A stretch of 64,000 nt of DNA from Aminipila sp963524205 (GTDB lineage Bacteria; Bacillota; Clostridia; Peptostreptococcales; Anaerovoracaceae), in assembly GCA_963524205.1 (NCBI GenBank), contig CAURED010000003.1, forward strand, positions 1-64,000. The letters run 5' to 3'. Positions 41,694 through 50,473 of this stretch are shown in pieces. The translations under genes and the position numbers were made by a program. Position 1 is the first letter of the stretch; each line of letters begins with the position of its first letter. The notes beneath the pieces were generated by a model. The model searched no databases. It worked only from the letters and a program-made list of their open reading frames with translations, and was not told the origin of the DNA.

Positions 41694-41732
41694 AAGCCCA
41701 AGTGTGAAATCTATAACCTCACACTCGGACTT
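41694..41732 (-). terminator. Terminator of the fab operon
   Basis: A 14-bp stem (AAGTCCGAGTGTGA with partner, one G-U) is followed by TTTTTTTATT on the minus strand, 16 bases after the stop codon of the MarR-flavoprotein gene. Confidence 0.9.
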
Positions 41733-41747
41733 TCAAAATTTTTCATA

Positions 41748-43268
41748 TTATTTACCAGTCAATTCTGCAAATACGTCACTGACCTTTACTATTTTGTCTA
41801 CTAAATAAGCATTACTGCCGCAGAATACAAGTCCATTTTCAGCATCGCCGCTTGCCGCCGCTATTAAGGCCTCTGTAATACAGTACGGTGCAACTCTTGG
41901 ATTACATGCTGTCATACATCCATTACAACGTTTAATTGGTAGTTTTTCTTGTTTCTCAGCAACCTCTGTTACGAACTTATTTTTTATTGCTCTGCCAGGC
42001 ATCCCTACAGGGCTTTTTATAATTGCAATATCATCTTTATTACAATTTACATATGCCTGTTTAAAGCTTTCTGGTGCATCACATTCTTCTGTAGCTACAA
42101 ACTTCGTTCCAACCTGAACTCCATCTGCACCATAGGATAACGCCTTCTCAACGTCATCTCTTGTAAAAATGCCACCGCCGACAATTAGCTTACATTCTGG
42201 AATGCTTGCTATCTCCGCTTTAATTTCCATAATGGTCTTATAATAGTTCTCATCCGCTATTTCCAGCTGTTCCTCTTTAAAACCCAAATGACCACCAGCC
42301 TTAGGGCCTTCAAAAACAAAGCCATCCGGCATCCTGTTATGCTTTCTAGCCCAGCTTTTTATAATCAAAGCAGCCGCTCTTGCCGAGGAAACAATCGGTA
42401 TAAGTTTAACGTCTTTTCCTTTTACAACACCTGGAAGTGAAGTAGGAAGACCTGCTCCAGAAACAATAACCTTAGCTCCTGCCTCAACAGCAGCCACTAT
42501 TATTTCATCATAGTTTCTGCCGACACACATCATATTTATACCAATTGGTCCTGCCCCTGGTACATCTTTAACTGCATTTACAGCAAGCTCAACTTCTCTT
42601 TTTATTGCTCTCACATTTGCGGATAAAGGATCCGTATAAAAATCCTCTTCCATATATCCCGGCTGTGCCGCAGATATAATTCCAACGCCGCCGCATTTTG
42701 CCACTGCTGCAGCCAGTTTCCACATAGAAACTCCTATACCCATGCCCCCTTGAAATATAGGTATAGGTATTTCTAGTCCATTCATATTCATTGGTTTAAG
42801 TTCCATAGGTCCCTCACTTCTAACAGGCTTTATAAGCTGCATTCTGAAAAAATCTCTTAGCCCTTCTAATGATTTTAGAAGCACGTTAATTTCGGAATCA
42901 GCCATATTTGCCGTTATATCCTTAATCATGTTTGTATGAAAAGCCTGATGCTCTTCAACCACACTAATTCCTGCATCTGTAAGGCCAATTTTTACTATTC
43001 TTCTATCCTCAGGAATTCTACATCTGTCTACATATCCTTTTTTTACCAATCTATTTATGGCTACTGTCAATGTGCTGACACTAATTTTCAAGGAACCTGC
43101 CACTTGGGTCATGGTTTTTAATTTACCAATGCCAATCGCTTCAAGTGTGTGAATTTCTGTTATAGAAAGGTCAACGTTAGTTGATTCTTTTAATGCTTGT
43201 TCTTCAACCTTTAAAACACTATTCATAAGGCTGACTAGTATCTCGTTTAGTTTAGTATTTTTCTCCAC
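41748..43268 (-). CDS. MarR/FabT-like regulator fused to a nitronate monooxygenase/FabK-like flavoprotein
   Basis: A single 506-residue frame. Residues 1-145 are a MarR winged helix: recognition helix near 'ISVSTLTVAINRLVKKGYV' (62-80), wing 'DRRIVKIGLTDAG' (88-100). Residues 160-500 form an FMN-binding TIM barrel of the nitronate monooxygenase/enoyl-ACP reductase II family: 'PIFQGGMGIGVS', 'GPKAGGHLG' (catalytic histidine site), 'GGGIFTRDDVEKALSYGADG' (phosphate binding), plus a cysteine-rich loop 'CNGCMTACN'. It closes the fab operon, 17 bases after fabZ. The start is GTG with AAGGAG upstream. In streptococci FabT is a separate MarR protein that represses the operon; here that regulator appears welded to a flavin domain, which may act as a sensor. 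Enzyme activity is unknown. Confidence 0.85.
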   Translation of the reverse strand: MEKNTKLNEILVSLMNSVLKVEEQALKESTNVDLSITEIHTLEAIGIGKLKTMTQVAGSLKISVSTLTVAINRLVKKGYVDRCRIPEDRRIVKIGLTDAGISVVEEHQAFHTNMIKDITANMADSEINVLLKSLEGLRDFFRMQLIKPVRSEGPMELKPMNMNGLEIPIPIFQGGMGIGVSMWKLAAAVAKCGGVGIISAAQPGYMEEDFYTDPLSANVRAIKREVELAVNAVKDVPGAGPIGINMMCVGRNYDEIIVAAVEAGAKVIVSGAGLPTSLPGVVKGKDVKLIPIVSSARAAALIIKSWARKHNRMPDGFVFEGPKAGGHLGFKEEQLEIADENYYKTIMEIKAEIASIPECKLIVGGGIFTRDDVEKALSYGADGVQVGTKFVATEECDAPESFKQAYVNCNKDDIAIIKSPVGMPGRAIKNKFVTEVAEKQEKLPIKRCNGCMTACNPRVAPYCITEALIAAASGDAENGLVFCGSNAYLVDKIVKVSDVFAELTGK

Positions 43269-43285
43269 CTTCTGCTCCTTGTCTA

Positions 43286-43711
43286 TTAGCCTATAGCAAA
43301 AGTTATTTCACATTTACAGGCCACCTTATCTTCTAAATAAGCCGTCGCCACTCCTTTTCCAGAGCTGCTGCGAAGGCGGTCTAGCTCTACATGCAGACGC
43401 AGTGTGTCTCCAGGAAAAACCTTTTGACGAAATCTAGCCTCTTTGATGGCACCGAAATAAGCAATCTTACCACGGTGTTCCGGCATAGACAAAATTGCAA
43501 CTGCACCTGCCTGTGCCAAAGCTTCTACGATTAGCACACCGGGCATTACTTTTTCCTGTGGAAAATGACCTGCAAAATAGTATTCTTCTTCCCTTACATG
43601 CTTTATGGCTGTAATGCTCTTACCTTCTTCCATTTCTTCAATTTCATCAATTAAAAGGAACGGATCTCTATGGGGAATTATTTCCATAATTTGTTCTCTA
43701 TTCATTAACAT
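43286..43711 (-). CDS. fabZ: 3-hydroxyacyl-ACP dehydratase FabZ
   Basis: The protein has 141 residues. It removes water from 3-hydroxyacyl-ACP in each elongation round. The hot-dog fold signature 'GHFPQEKVMPGVLIVEALAQAGAV' holds the catalytic histidine and glutamate. The start 'MNREQIMEIIPHRDPFLLIDEI' is typical. AAAGGAACAACTAC precedes the ATG. It is separated from fabF by 104 bases and from the MarR fusion by 17. Confidence 0.95.
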   Translation of the reverse strand: MLMNREQIMEIIPHRDPFLLIDEIEEMEEGKSITAIKHVREEEYYFAGHFPQEKVMPGVLIVEALAQAGAVAILSMPEHRGKIAYFGAIKEARFRQKVFPGDTLRLHVELDRLRSSSGKGVATAYLEDKVACKCEITFAIG

Positions 43712-43815
43712 GTAGTTGTTCCTTTCCGAAGCACATAAACAATTTTCTGGATTTGCTTGTGGCTTATGTTTTATTATTTATCTTTTACACACATTTTAAT
43801 ATATTATCACAAAAT

Positions 43816-45054
43816 TTATTTTACAAACTTCTTTAATAATATTGTTCCATTGTGCCCGCCAAATCCAAGTGAATTTGACATAACATAGTTAAGTTCCTTA
43901 GCTCTTCCTTCATTTGGGACATAGTCAAGATCTAACTCTTCATCAGGAACTTTATAATTAATAGTCGGAGGCACAAAATCATCGCCAAGAGCCTTAACAC
44001 AAATAACTGCTTCAATTGCTCCGGCTGCACCAAGTAGATGCCCTGTCATACTCTTCGTTGAGCTTACAGGCACCTTTGTGTCATTACCAAAAACTAATTT
44101 AATTGCTTTTGTTTCAAATTCATCATTGTATGGAGTACCCGTTCCGTGTGCGTTAATGTAATCAACGTCCGCAGCCTGAATGCCGGCTTCTTCAATAGCC
44201 ATCTGCATTGCAGCAGCAGCACCTTCACCTGATGGAGATGGTGATGTTACATGGTAAGCATCACAAGTAGTACCATAACCTACCACTTCACCATAAATCT
44301 TTGCTCCTCTTGCTAGTGCATGATCCATTTCCTCAAGAACAAGGAAACCAGAACCTTCACCCATTACAAATCCATCTCTTTCCTTATCGAAAGGAGTTGA
44401 ACATCTATCTTTATCTGTTTTTGTTGATAAAGCAGTCATATTTGCAAATCCTGAGAAACAAACTGGTGAAAATGCTGCTTCAGCACCACCGGCCAGCATA
44501 ACATCGGCATAACCGTGCTTAATGTATCTGAAAGCCTCTCCTAAACTGTGTGTTCCCGCTGAACACGCAGTTACAATACCAAGGCTTGTTGCCTTGGCCT
44601 GAAAAGCAATAGAAATATTTCCTGCCAAAATATTTGGGATAACCATAGGAACAAGCAATGCTGATACCCTTGAAGTGCCTTTTTCATCACCCTTAAGTGC
44701 AGCCTTTTTTGCTTCAGCTTCTAGGGTCATAACACCGCCAATACCTGTACCTGCAACAACTCCAAAACGATGTGGATTTACGTTTTCTCCACTTACAATT
44801 CCACTATCTTCAATGGCTTCCTTAGCAGCAGTAAGTCCAAACTGTGATGATCTGTCTAATCTCTTAGCAGCTCTTTTATCTTCATACTCGAAGTTTTTAA
44901 CTTCTCCACCCATGATTGCTTTCTGGTAAGTAGTATCTAAAAGCGTAATCTTATCGATTCCATTCTTACCATTTTTAATGCCTTCCCAAAAATCGGAAGT
45001 ATTATTTCCAACAGGCGTTATCGCCCCAAGTCCAGTTATAACAACTCTTTTCAT
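43816..45054 (-). CDS. fabF: 3-oxoacyl-ACP synthase II FabF
   Basis: The protein has 412 residues. It condenses malonyl-ACP with a growing acyl-ACP. The Cys-His-His triad is visible in 'TACSAGTH', 'NAHGTGTPYND' and 'STKSMTGHLLGAAG'. The start at 45054 is chosen because GGAGG stands 6 bases before it; the frame is open four codons further to 45066. It follows fabG by 15 bases. Confidence 0.96.
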   Translation of the reverse strand: MKRVVITGLGAITPVGNNTSDFWEGIKNGKNGIDKITLLDTTYQKAIMGGEVKNFEYEDKRAAKRLDRSSQFGLTAAKEAIEDSGIVSGENVNPHRFGVVAGTGIGGVMTLEAEAKKAALKGDEKGTSRVSALLVPMVIPNILAGNISIAFQAKATSLGIVTACSAGTHSLGEAFRYIKHGYADVMLAGGAEAAFSPVCFSGFANMTALSTKTDKDRCSTPFDKERDGFVMGEGSGFLVLEEMDHALARGAKIYGEVVGYGTTCDAYHVTSPSPSGEGAAAAMQMAIEEAGIQAADVDYINAHGTGTPYNDEFETKAIKLVFGNDTKVPVSSTKSMTGHLLGAAGAIEAVICVKALGDDFVPPTINYKVPDEELDLDYVPNEGRAKELNYVMSNSLGFGGHNGTILLKKFVK

Positions 45055-45069
45055 AATTCCCTCCAAATT

Positions 45070-45810
45070 TTAAATACTCATTCCACCATCAACACATATA
45101 GTTTGTGCTGTAACATACTGTGACATATCACTAGCTAAGAACAGCGCCACATTTGCAATGTCCTCAGGCTGTCCCATTCTTCCAAGACTGATAGTTGCAT
45201 TCATCTTAGCCCTCTGATCGTCAGTAAGAGCATCTGTCATATCTGTTTCAATAGACCCTGGTGCTATTGCATTTACTCTGACATTTCTTCTCCCAAGTTC
45301 CTTAGCAGCTGACATGGTCATACCAATAATGCCTGCCTTTGATGCTGAATAATTAACCTGACCCGGATTACCCTTAACTCCAACAATGGAAGAAAGATTT
45401 ATAATACTTCCAGCCCTCTGTTTAATCATCACACTACTAGCTTCTTTCAAGAAATAGTAAGAGCCTTTTAAATTTGTATCTACAACTGAATCAAAATCTT
45501 CGTCTTTCATTTGAATAAGTAGTTTATCTTTTGTAATACCTGCATTATTTACTAAAATATCAATCCTTCCAAAATCCGATTTTGCTTTCGCAACAGCTTC
45601 TCCAGCAAAAGCAGAGTCTGCTACATCTCCTTTTAGGATTTCTACTTTAGTGCCATACTGTGCAAGTTCATCTGCCGTCTTTTCTGCCGCCGCATCGTTG
45701 CTTCTATAGCATAAAAGTACATTTGCACCATTCTTGCAAAATACTTCTGCAATTGCTTTACCGATACCTCTAACGCCACCCGTAATAATTGCGCTTTTAC
45801 CTTTTAACAT
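45070..45810 (-). CDS. fabG: 3-oxoacyl-ACP reductase FabG
   Basis: A short-chain dehydrogenase of 246 residues, which reduces 3-oxoacyl-ACP with NADPH. The motifs are ITGGVRGIGKA (8-18), 'NNAG', and the Ser/Tyr/Lys active site ('NLSSIVGVKGNPGQVNYSASK'). GGAGG precedes the ATG. It lies between fabD (72-base gap) and fabF. No acyl carrier protein gene fits in either gap. Confidence 0.95.
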   Translation of the reverse strand: MLKGKSAIITGGVRGIGKAIAEVFCKNGANVLLCYRSNDAAAEKTADELAQYGTKVEILKGDVADSAFAGEAVAKAKSDFGRIDILVNNAGITKDKLLIQMKDEDFDSVVDTNLKGSYYFLKEASSVMIKQRAGSIINLSSIVGVKGNPGQVNYSASKAGIIGMTMSAAKELGRRNVRVNAIAPGSIETDMTDALTDDQRAKMNATISLGRMGQPEDIANVALFLASDMSQYVTAQTICVDGGMSI

Positions 45811-45882
45811 TTCTTACCTCCGCATACAGATTCATACAGCAGTTTTGCTATAATGCAAATTTATGCTGCTAATCTGCAGTTA

Positions 45883-46878
45883 TTATTTATTTTCAATTAA
45901 AGTCTTTACTGTATTCTGTAAACTTTCCATGTCCTGAACATGTAAAGTAAGCATATCTTCTTTAATCTTTTTTACGATACCGCAAAGAGTTGTTCCGGGT
46001 CCAATTTCGATAACACATTCAACCCCATCCGCTGCCATATTTTCAATAATCTCTTGCCAATAAACGGGACTCATAGCCTGCTTACCCATTAATTCTGCAA
46101 TAAATTTACTTACTCCAGCTTCATCTAGCCCTTCTGCACCCTTCATCATGTCTTCTGCTGTTATATCTGAGTAGACCTTCTTGTTTGGTGTTTTTAAATC
46201 GCAATCCATAAGAAAATCTTGAAGTTTTGCAGCTGCTGGCGCCATCATCTCACTGTGAAATGCAGTTCCTACACTAAGTGGAATAGCTTTTATCTTTCTA
46301 GCCTTAGCTTCTGCTTTAAATCTTTCCAAAGATTCCTTATCCCCTGCTACAACTGTCTGTACTGGTGAATTGAAATTTACTCCCTGCAAAACTCCATCTT
46401 CTTTAACATCCTCTACACATTCTAAAATTGCCTGTCTATGTCCAAAAGCAGCAACCATACTGCCTCTCTGTACACCATCTTCTCCCAGGCCAGCTTCATT
46501 CATCCATGTACCTCTGTGGGTAACTATTTCCATCCCTTTTCTTATATCTGTAATAGTACCTGCTGCAGTCAATGCTGCATATTCGCCTAAACTGAAGCCT
46601 GCAAGGCCTACAATCTCGAGAGAATCAAGCAAAGCAGCATCCTGCTTCTCTATTTCTTCTAATAAAGCTTCGTAAGCTGCCATTGTTACTGTATAAATAC
46701 ATGGCTGTGTAATATGAGTTTGTCTAAGCATCTCCTTAGTTCCCTCAAAACACCATTCTTTAACCTGTTCTCCAGCTAAATCCATTATTTCTTTAGCCTT
46801 CCTGGAATTGTCATATAATTCTTTTCCCATTCCAGTATACTGAGCCCCCTGCCCAGCAAAAATCAATCCAATTTTCAT
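45883..46878 (-). CDS. fabD: Malonyl-CoA:ACP transacylase FabD
   Basis: The protein has 331 residues. It moves malonate from CoA to ACP. The nucleophile serine lies in 'GFSLGEYAALTAAG' (about 96-109), the catalytic histidine in 'GTAFHSEMM' and the arginine in 'MEIVTHRGTWM'. The start 'MKIGLIFAGQGAQYTGMGKEL' is canonical. AGGAGG precedes the ATG. It follows fabK by 15 bases. Confidence 0.94.
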   Translation of the reverse strand: MKIGLIFAGQGAQYTGMGKELYDNSRKAKEIMDLAGEQVKEWCFEGTKEMLRQTHITQPCIYTVTMAAYEALLEEIEKQDAALLDSLEIVGLAGFSLGEYAALTAAGTITDIRKGMEIVTHRGTWMNEAGLGEDGVQRGSMVAAFGHRQAILECVEDVKEDGVLQGVNFNSPVQTVVAGDKESLERFKAEAKARKIKAIPLSVGTAFHSEMMAPAAAKLQDFLMDCDLKTPNKKVYSDITAEDMMKGAEGLDEAGVSKFIAELMGKQAMSPVYWQEIIENMAADGVECVIEIGPGTTLCGIVKKIKEDMLTLHVQDMESLQNTVKTLIENK

Positions 46879-46893
46879 ACTTTTGATAACCTC

Positions 46894-47841
46894 CTAAAAT
46901 AAAGATACTCTATCAACGTAAATTTTTTTTGCCTCTTCAAACATTTCAGCAATAATTTCTGCTGCTGGCTGTTCCTTATTTACAATACCCGCAATCTGCC
47001 CTGACATAACAGAACCGCGTTCAACGTCTCCATCAAAAACCGCTGCACTCAATGCACCAATACCAACCTTATCAATTGCAGCCTGAGCTTCTTCCCCTGT
47101 ACTACTTGCTTTTTCTATTGCCAGAATTTCTCTAGCTAACTTATTCTTAATAACTCTTATAGGATGTCCTGTAGATCTTCCAGTTGCACAGGTATCTGTA
47201 TCTTTTGCCTTAATAATGGCAGCTTTATAATTTTGAGAAACAATACATTCCTTTGCCACTACAAATCTTGTGCCCACCTGAATACCTTTTGCCCCAAGCA
47301 TATATACAGCAGCGACTCCTCTGCCGTCTGCAATACCACCGGCTGCAATAACAGGAATGGATACTGCATCAACGACTTGTGGCGTTAGTGCCATGGTTGT
47401 AATTTCACCAATATGTCCTCCCGCCTCAGTACCTTCTGCAATAACTGCGTCAGCACCTGCTCTTTCAACTCTGATTGCAAGAGCTACAGAAGCAACTACT
47501 GGAATCACTTTTACTCCCGCGTCCTTAAGTGTCTTTATATACTTACCTGGATTGCCTGCACCTGTTGTAACCACAGGAACCTTTTCTTCACAAACCACTT
47601 CAATCAGTTCATCTATATTGGGCATAAGAAGCATAAGATTTACCCCGAAAGGTTTATCTGTAAGTTCTCTTACCTTTCTTATTTCATCTCTAAGCCAGTC
47701 TGCATCATATCCTCCACTTGCAATTATACCAAGCCCTCCGCCATTGCTAACTGCTGCTGCTAATGAGCTTTCTGCAATTCTTGCCATAGCTCCTTGTATG
47801 ATTGGATATTCTGTTCCTAAAATCTGACATACGTCGTTCAT
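46894..47841 (-). CDS. fabK: Enoyl-ACP reductase II FabK
   Basis: An FMN-dependent TIM-barrel enzyme of 315 residues that reduces the enoyl-ACP double bond; Firmicutes use it in place of FabI. 'PIIQGAMARIAESSLAAAVSN' binds FMN, 'GTEAGGHIGEIT' has the catalytic histidine, and 'GGIADGRGVAAVYMLGAKG' binds the flavin phosphate. GGAGG precedes the ATG. It is a distant relative of the flavoprotein half of the MarR fusion at the end of the same operon. Confidence 0.94.
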   Translation of the reverse strand: MNDVCQILGTEYPIIQGAMARIAESSLAAAVSNGGGLGIIASGGYDADWLRDEIRKVRELTDKPFGVNLMLLMPNIDELIEVVCEEKVPVVTTGAGNPGKYIKTLKDAGVKVIPVVASVALAIRVERAGADAVIAEGTEAGGHIGEITTMALTPQVVDAVSIPVIAAGGIADGRGVAAVYMLGAKGIQVGTRFVVAKECIVSQNYKAAIIKAKDTDTCATGRSTGHPIRVIKNKLAREILAIEKASSTGEEAQAAIDKVGIGALSAAVFDGDVERGSVMSGQIAGIVNKEQPAAEIIAEMFEEAKKIYVDRVSLF

Positions 47842-47861
47842 ACATATTCCTCCTGAATTAT

Positions 47862-48866
47862 CTACATTTCAAAGATAACTGCCCCTGCACTTAAGCCTCC
47901 GCCAAAGCCCATAAGCATTATCTTATCGCCTTTTTTAATTTTTCCTGTATCTATTATATCATATAATGCCATAGGTACGCTTGCTGCGGACACATTTCCC
48001 GTCTCATTCAGACTAATCTGGAATTTTTCTATCGGCTGCTTAAATTTTTTAGCTGCAGATAAAATGATTCTTAGATTTGCCTGATGTGGCACATAGTAAG
48101 CAATATCATCTGCTGTTAACCCTGCCATTTCTAAAGATTTTTCCATAACTTCACCGATAGCATTTACTGCAAATTTAAATACCTGGCTGCCATGCATGGA
48201 TAAACTCTGCTTTTCAGGATTATCTAAGCTATCATCTGTAAATGGTGTTTTTAAAAATTCCATCCCACAAGTTAATGAATCGGTTGTATCATCATAATTT
48301 TTTACAAAAGAAGCAAGGATGCCTTTTTCCTGTGGATTATTTTCTAGTAATGCTGCACCAGCTCCGTCTCCAAAAAGAATGCATGTGCTCCTATCTGTCC
48401 AATCAACAATTCTGCTCAATCGTTCAACACCTATAATTAAAGCTTTATTAATGGTGTTTGTCCTTATGCCGTTAACTCCGTTCACCATGCCACTTTTAAT
48501 AAGCGCTTCTGCAATCCATATCCCATAAATAAAACCACTGCAGGCAGTACTGATATCAAAAGCAACCGCATTAGCAAGGCCTAATTCTTTCTTTACCAAT
48601 GCTCCCATGGATGGAACCAATTTGTCTGGCGTTACTGTTGCAACTATTACCAGCCCTATATCATCATAGTTTTCTCCCTCAAGAGCCATTTTGGCTGCAG
48701 AAACTGCCAAATCTAGTCCTGATTCACTGGTAGCAATTCTTCTTTCTGTAATTCCCGTTCTTGCAACAATCCAGTCATTGTCTGTGTCTACAAATCTATT
48801 TAAATCATCATTTTTTACTACTAACTTAGGTACTGCTTTTCCAGTATTTTTTATACTTATTCCCAA
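47862..48866 (-). CDS. fabH: 3-oxoacyl-ACP synthase III FabH
   Basis: This enzyme starts fatty acid chains by joining acyl-CoA and malonyl-ACP. The triad is Cys in 'STACSGFIYG', His in 'YVPHQANLR' and Asn in 'ETGNVSAASV'. A TTG start at 48866 is chosen: AAGGAGG lies 5 bases before it and the resulting N-terminus MGISIKNTGKAVP fits the family. The longer frame (48890) begins upstream of that ribosome binding site. First gene of the fab operon, 334 residues. Confidence 0.93.
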   Translation of the reverse strand: MGISIKNTGKAVPKLVVKNDDLNRFVDTDNDWIVARTGITERRIATSESGLDLAVSAAKMALEGENYDDIGLVIVATVTPDKLVPSMGALVKKELGLANAVAFDISTACSGFIYGIWIAEALIKSGMVNGVNGIRTNTINKALIIGVERLSRIVDWTDRSTCILFGDGAGAALLENNPQEKGILASFVKNYDDTTDSLTCGMEFLKTPFTDDSLDNPEKQSLSMHGSQVFKFAVNAIGEVMEKSLEMAGLTADDIAYYVPHQANLRIILSAAKKFKQPIEKFQISLNETGNVSAASVPMALYDIIDTGKIKKGDKIMLMGFGGGLSAGAVIFEM

Positions 48867-48896
48867 TGTAGCCTCCTTTTTATCGTTCAATAATTA

Positions 48897-48911
48897 TTTT
48901 GATTATCAAAT
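48897..48911 (-). promoter_or_regulatory. FabT-type operator
   Basis: TTTGATTATCAAA, a palindrome with the TTTGANNNTCAAA core of known FabT sites, sits at about +6 to +19 relative to the predicted fab transcription start. A MarR/FabT-like protein is encoded at the end of the same operon. A half-site (TTTTGATT) lies in the promoter spacer. Confidence 0.8.
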
Positions 48912-48922
48912 TATTTTATTAT

Positions 48923-48951
48923 ATTATATTTTGATTGAGTATAAAAGTCAA
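48923..48951 (-). promoter_or_regulatory. fab operon promoter
   Basis: TTGACT (48946-48951) and TATAAT (48923-48928) are exactly 17 bases apart on the minus strand. Transcription begins near 48916, about 50 bases before fabH. The remaining DNA up to 49175 is AT-rich and holds only the glycosyltransferase promoter, which I cannot place with confidence. Confidence 0.88.
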
Positions 48952-49175
48952 GTAAAATTAATATCTATTAAAAAACCAAATATTAGGGCAATTTTTTTGT
49001 TTTAGCCTCTTGTACCTCATAGCTACTTCTTGAAAAAAAGCGAACTATCTAAACTTTAATTTCCCTAATGGTTTGTCATTTTTAATAATCTTAAGAAAAC
49101 TTAATAAATATTTAATAGACTTTCGCATCAATGTATGAAACAATATATAGTGGGAATTTAGGAGGGATTAAAATA

Positions 49176-50393
49176 ATGAAAATATTAATAACGACTGATT
49201 GGTACAAACCTGTTATAAACGGTGTTGTTACCTCCGTAATAAATTTAAAATCTGAATTAGAGAAGGCCGGACATGAGGTACGGGTGTTGACACTCTCTCC
49301 TGATGGACATCAGCACTTTGAAAATGATACATATTATCTTAAGTCATTTAAAGTGAAAATATATCCTCAAGCTAGAGCTACTTACAATTTTCATAGTAAA
49401 TACTTACCCGAAATTTTACAATGGCACCCTGATATCATACATTCGCAATGTGAGTGGATTTCATTCTATTTTGCAAAATACATTGCTCTTAAGTTGAACA
49501 TTCCTATTGTCCATACTTATCATACAATTTATGAAGATTATACACATTACATATTAAGAAGTAAACGCATAAGTAAGAGTTTAGTACTTTTTGGCTCGAA
49601 CCGTGCAATAAATGCTACTGATTATGTTATAACGCCTACAAATAAAGCTCGCGATTTATTACTTTCCTACGGTATTGAAAATCCCATTATAACAATACCT
49701 ACAGGAATAGATCTTGATAAATATAGAAATCGTATTTCTGATAATCGTCGCAGGGAACTGCTTTCACGTTATGGGATAACCCCTGATAAAACAGTTATCG
49801 TAAGTATCGGCAGACTTGCTATTGAGAAGAACATAGATGAGCTTCTTGATAATATGCAGATTTTAGCGAAATCTCATCCTGACATAGTTCTGCTGATTGT
49901 GGGTGGTGGTCCTTATGAAGATGCTCTAAGGGAACTTGTTATCAATATGAATCTTCAGAAAAATGTAATTTTTACAGGTATGATTTCTCCAGATTTAGTT
50001 CCTGAATATTTTCAATTAGGTAAATTATTTATCTGTGCTTCACAAAGCGAAGCTCAAGGGCTCACTTATATTGAAGCATTAGCCAGCGGCATTCCTCTTT
50101 TATGTAAATATGACCAATGTCTGGAGAATGTTTTAATAGAAGGCCATAATGGGTTCTCATTTGACACTTCAGCAGAGTTTATAGATGAGCTTCTTGCAAT
50201 TCTAAGTGATAATAATAACTATGAAATTCTTTGTAAAAACGCTGCTGCCTCTGCAGAATGTTATTCTAAGGAAGCCTTTGGAAGTCAGGTGGCAAAAGTC
50301 TATGAAGCAGCAGTAGATACCTTCCCTGGTCATCTGCCTCTTCCTGTCAGACTTATACCTGTGCTCAGAAGACGCGCCCAGGAATCCATATAG
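49176..50393 (+). CDS. GT4 family glycosyltransferase (diacylglycerol glucosyltransferase-like)
   Basis: The protein has 405 residues with no membrane segment and the GT-B fold of family 4. The N-terminus 'MKILITTDWYKPVINGVVTSV' and 'HSQCEWISFYFAKYIA...HTYHTIYEDYTHY' resemble the monoglucosyl-diacylglycerol synthases of Gram-positive bacteria. The donor-binding motif 'SEAQGLTYIEALASGIPLL' is intact. The likely role is addition of a sugar to diacylglycerol for glycolipid or lipoteichoic acid anchor synthesis, which fits the neighbouring fab operon. The start at 49176 follows TTAGGAGGG by 9 bases; an ATG 15 codons earlier lacks a ribosome binding site. Confidence 0.8.
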   Translation: MKILITTDWYKPVINGVVTSVINLKSELEKAGHEVRVLTLSPDGHQHFENDTYYLKSFKVKIYPQARATYNFHSKYLPEILQWHPDIIHSQCEWISFYFAKYIALKLNIPIVHTYHTIYEDYTHYILRSKRISKSLVLFGSNRAINATDYVITPTNKARDLLLSYGIENPIITIPTGIDLDKYRNRISDNRRRELLSRYGITPDKTVIVSIGRLAIEKNIDELLDNMQILAKSHPDIVLLIVGGGPYEDALRELVINMNLQKNVIFTGMISPDLVPEYFQLGKLFICASQSEAQGLTYIEALASGIPLLCKYDQCLENVLIEGHNGFSFDTSAEFIDELLAILSDNNNYEILCKNAAASAECYSKEAFGSQVAKVYEAAVDTFPGHLPLPVRLIPVLRRRAQESI

Positions 50394-50424
50394 TCTGTAT
50401 CTAACATATGTAACGGTTAAAGCA

Positions 50425-50456
50425 AAAGGGTATGTCACTGCTGTGATGTACCCTTT
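50425..50456. terminator. Bidirectional terminator
   Basis: AAAGGGTA..TCAC pairs with GTGA..TACCCTTT between two convergent genes (ends at 50393 and 50474). AT-rich DNA flanks both sides. Confidence 0.65.
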
Positions 50457-50473
50457 ATATTTAAAAACTTAGA

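Noticed and set aside
43712..43815. Possible acpP gene between fabZ and fabF
   Set aside because: The 104-base gap is too short and contains no DSL phosphopantetheine motif in any frame.
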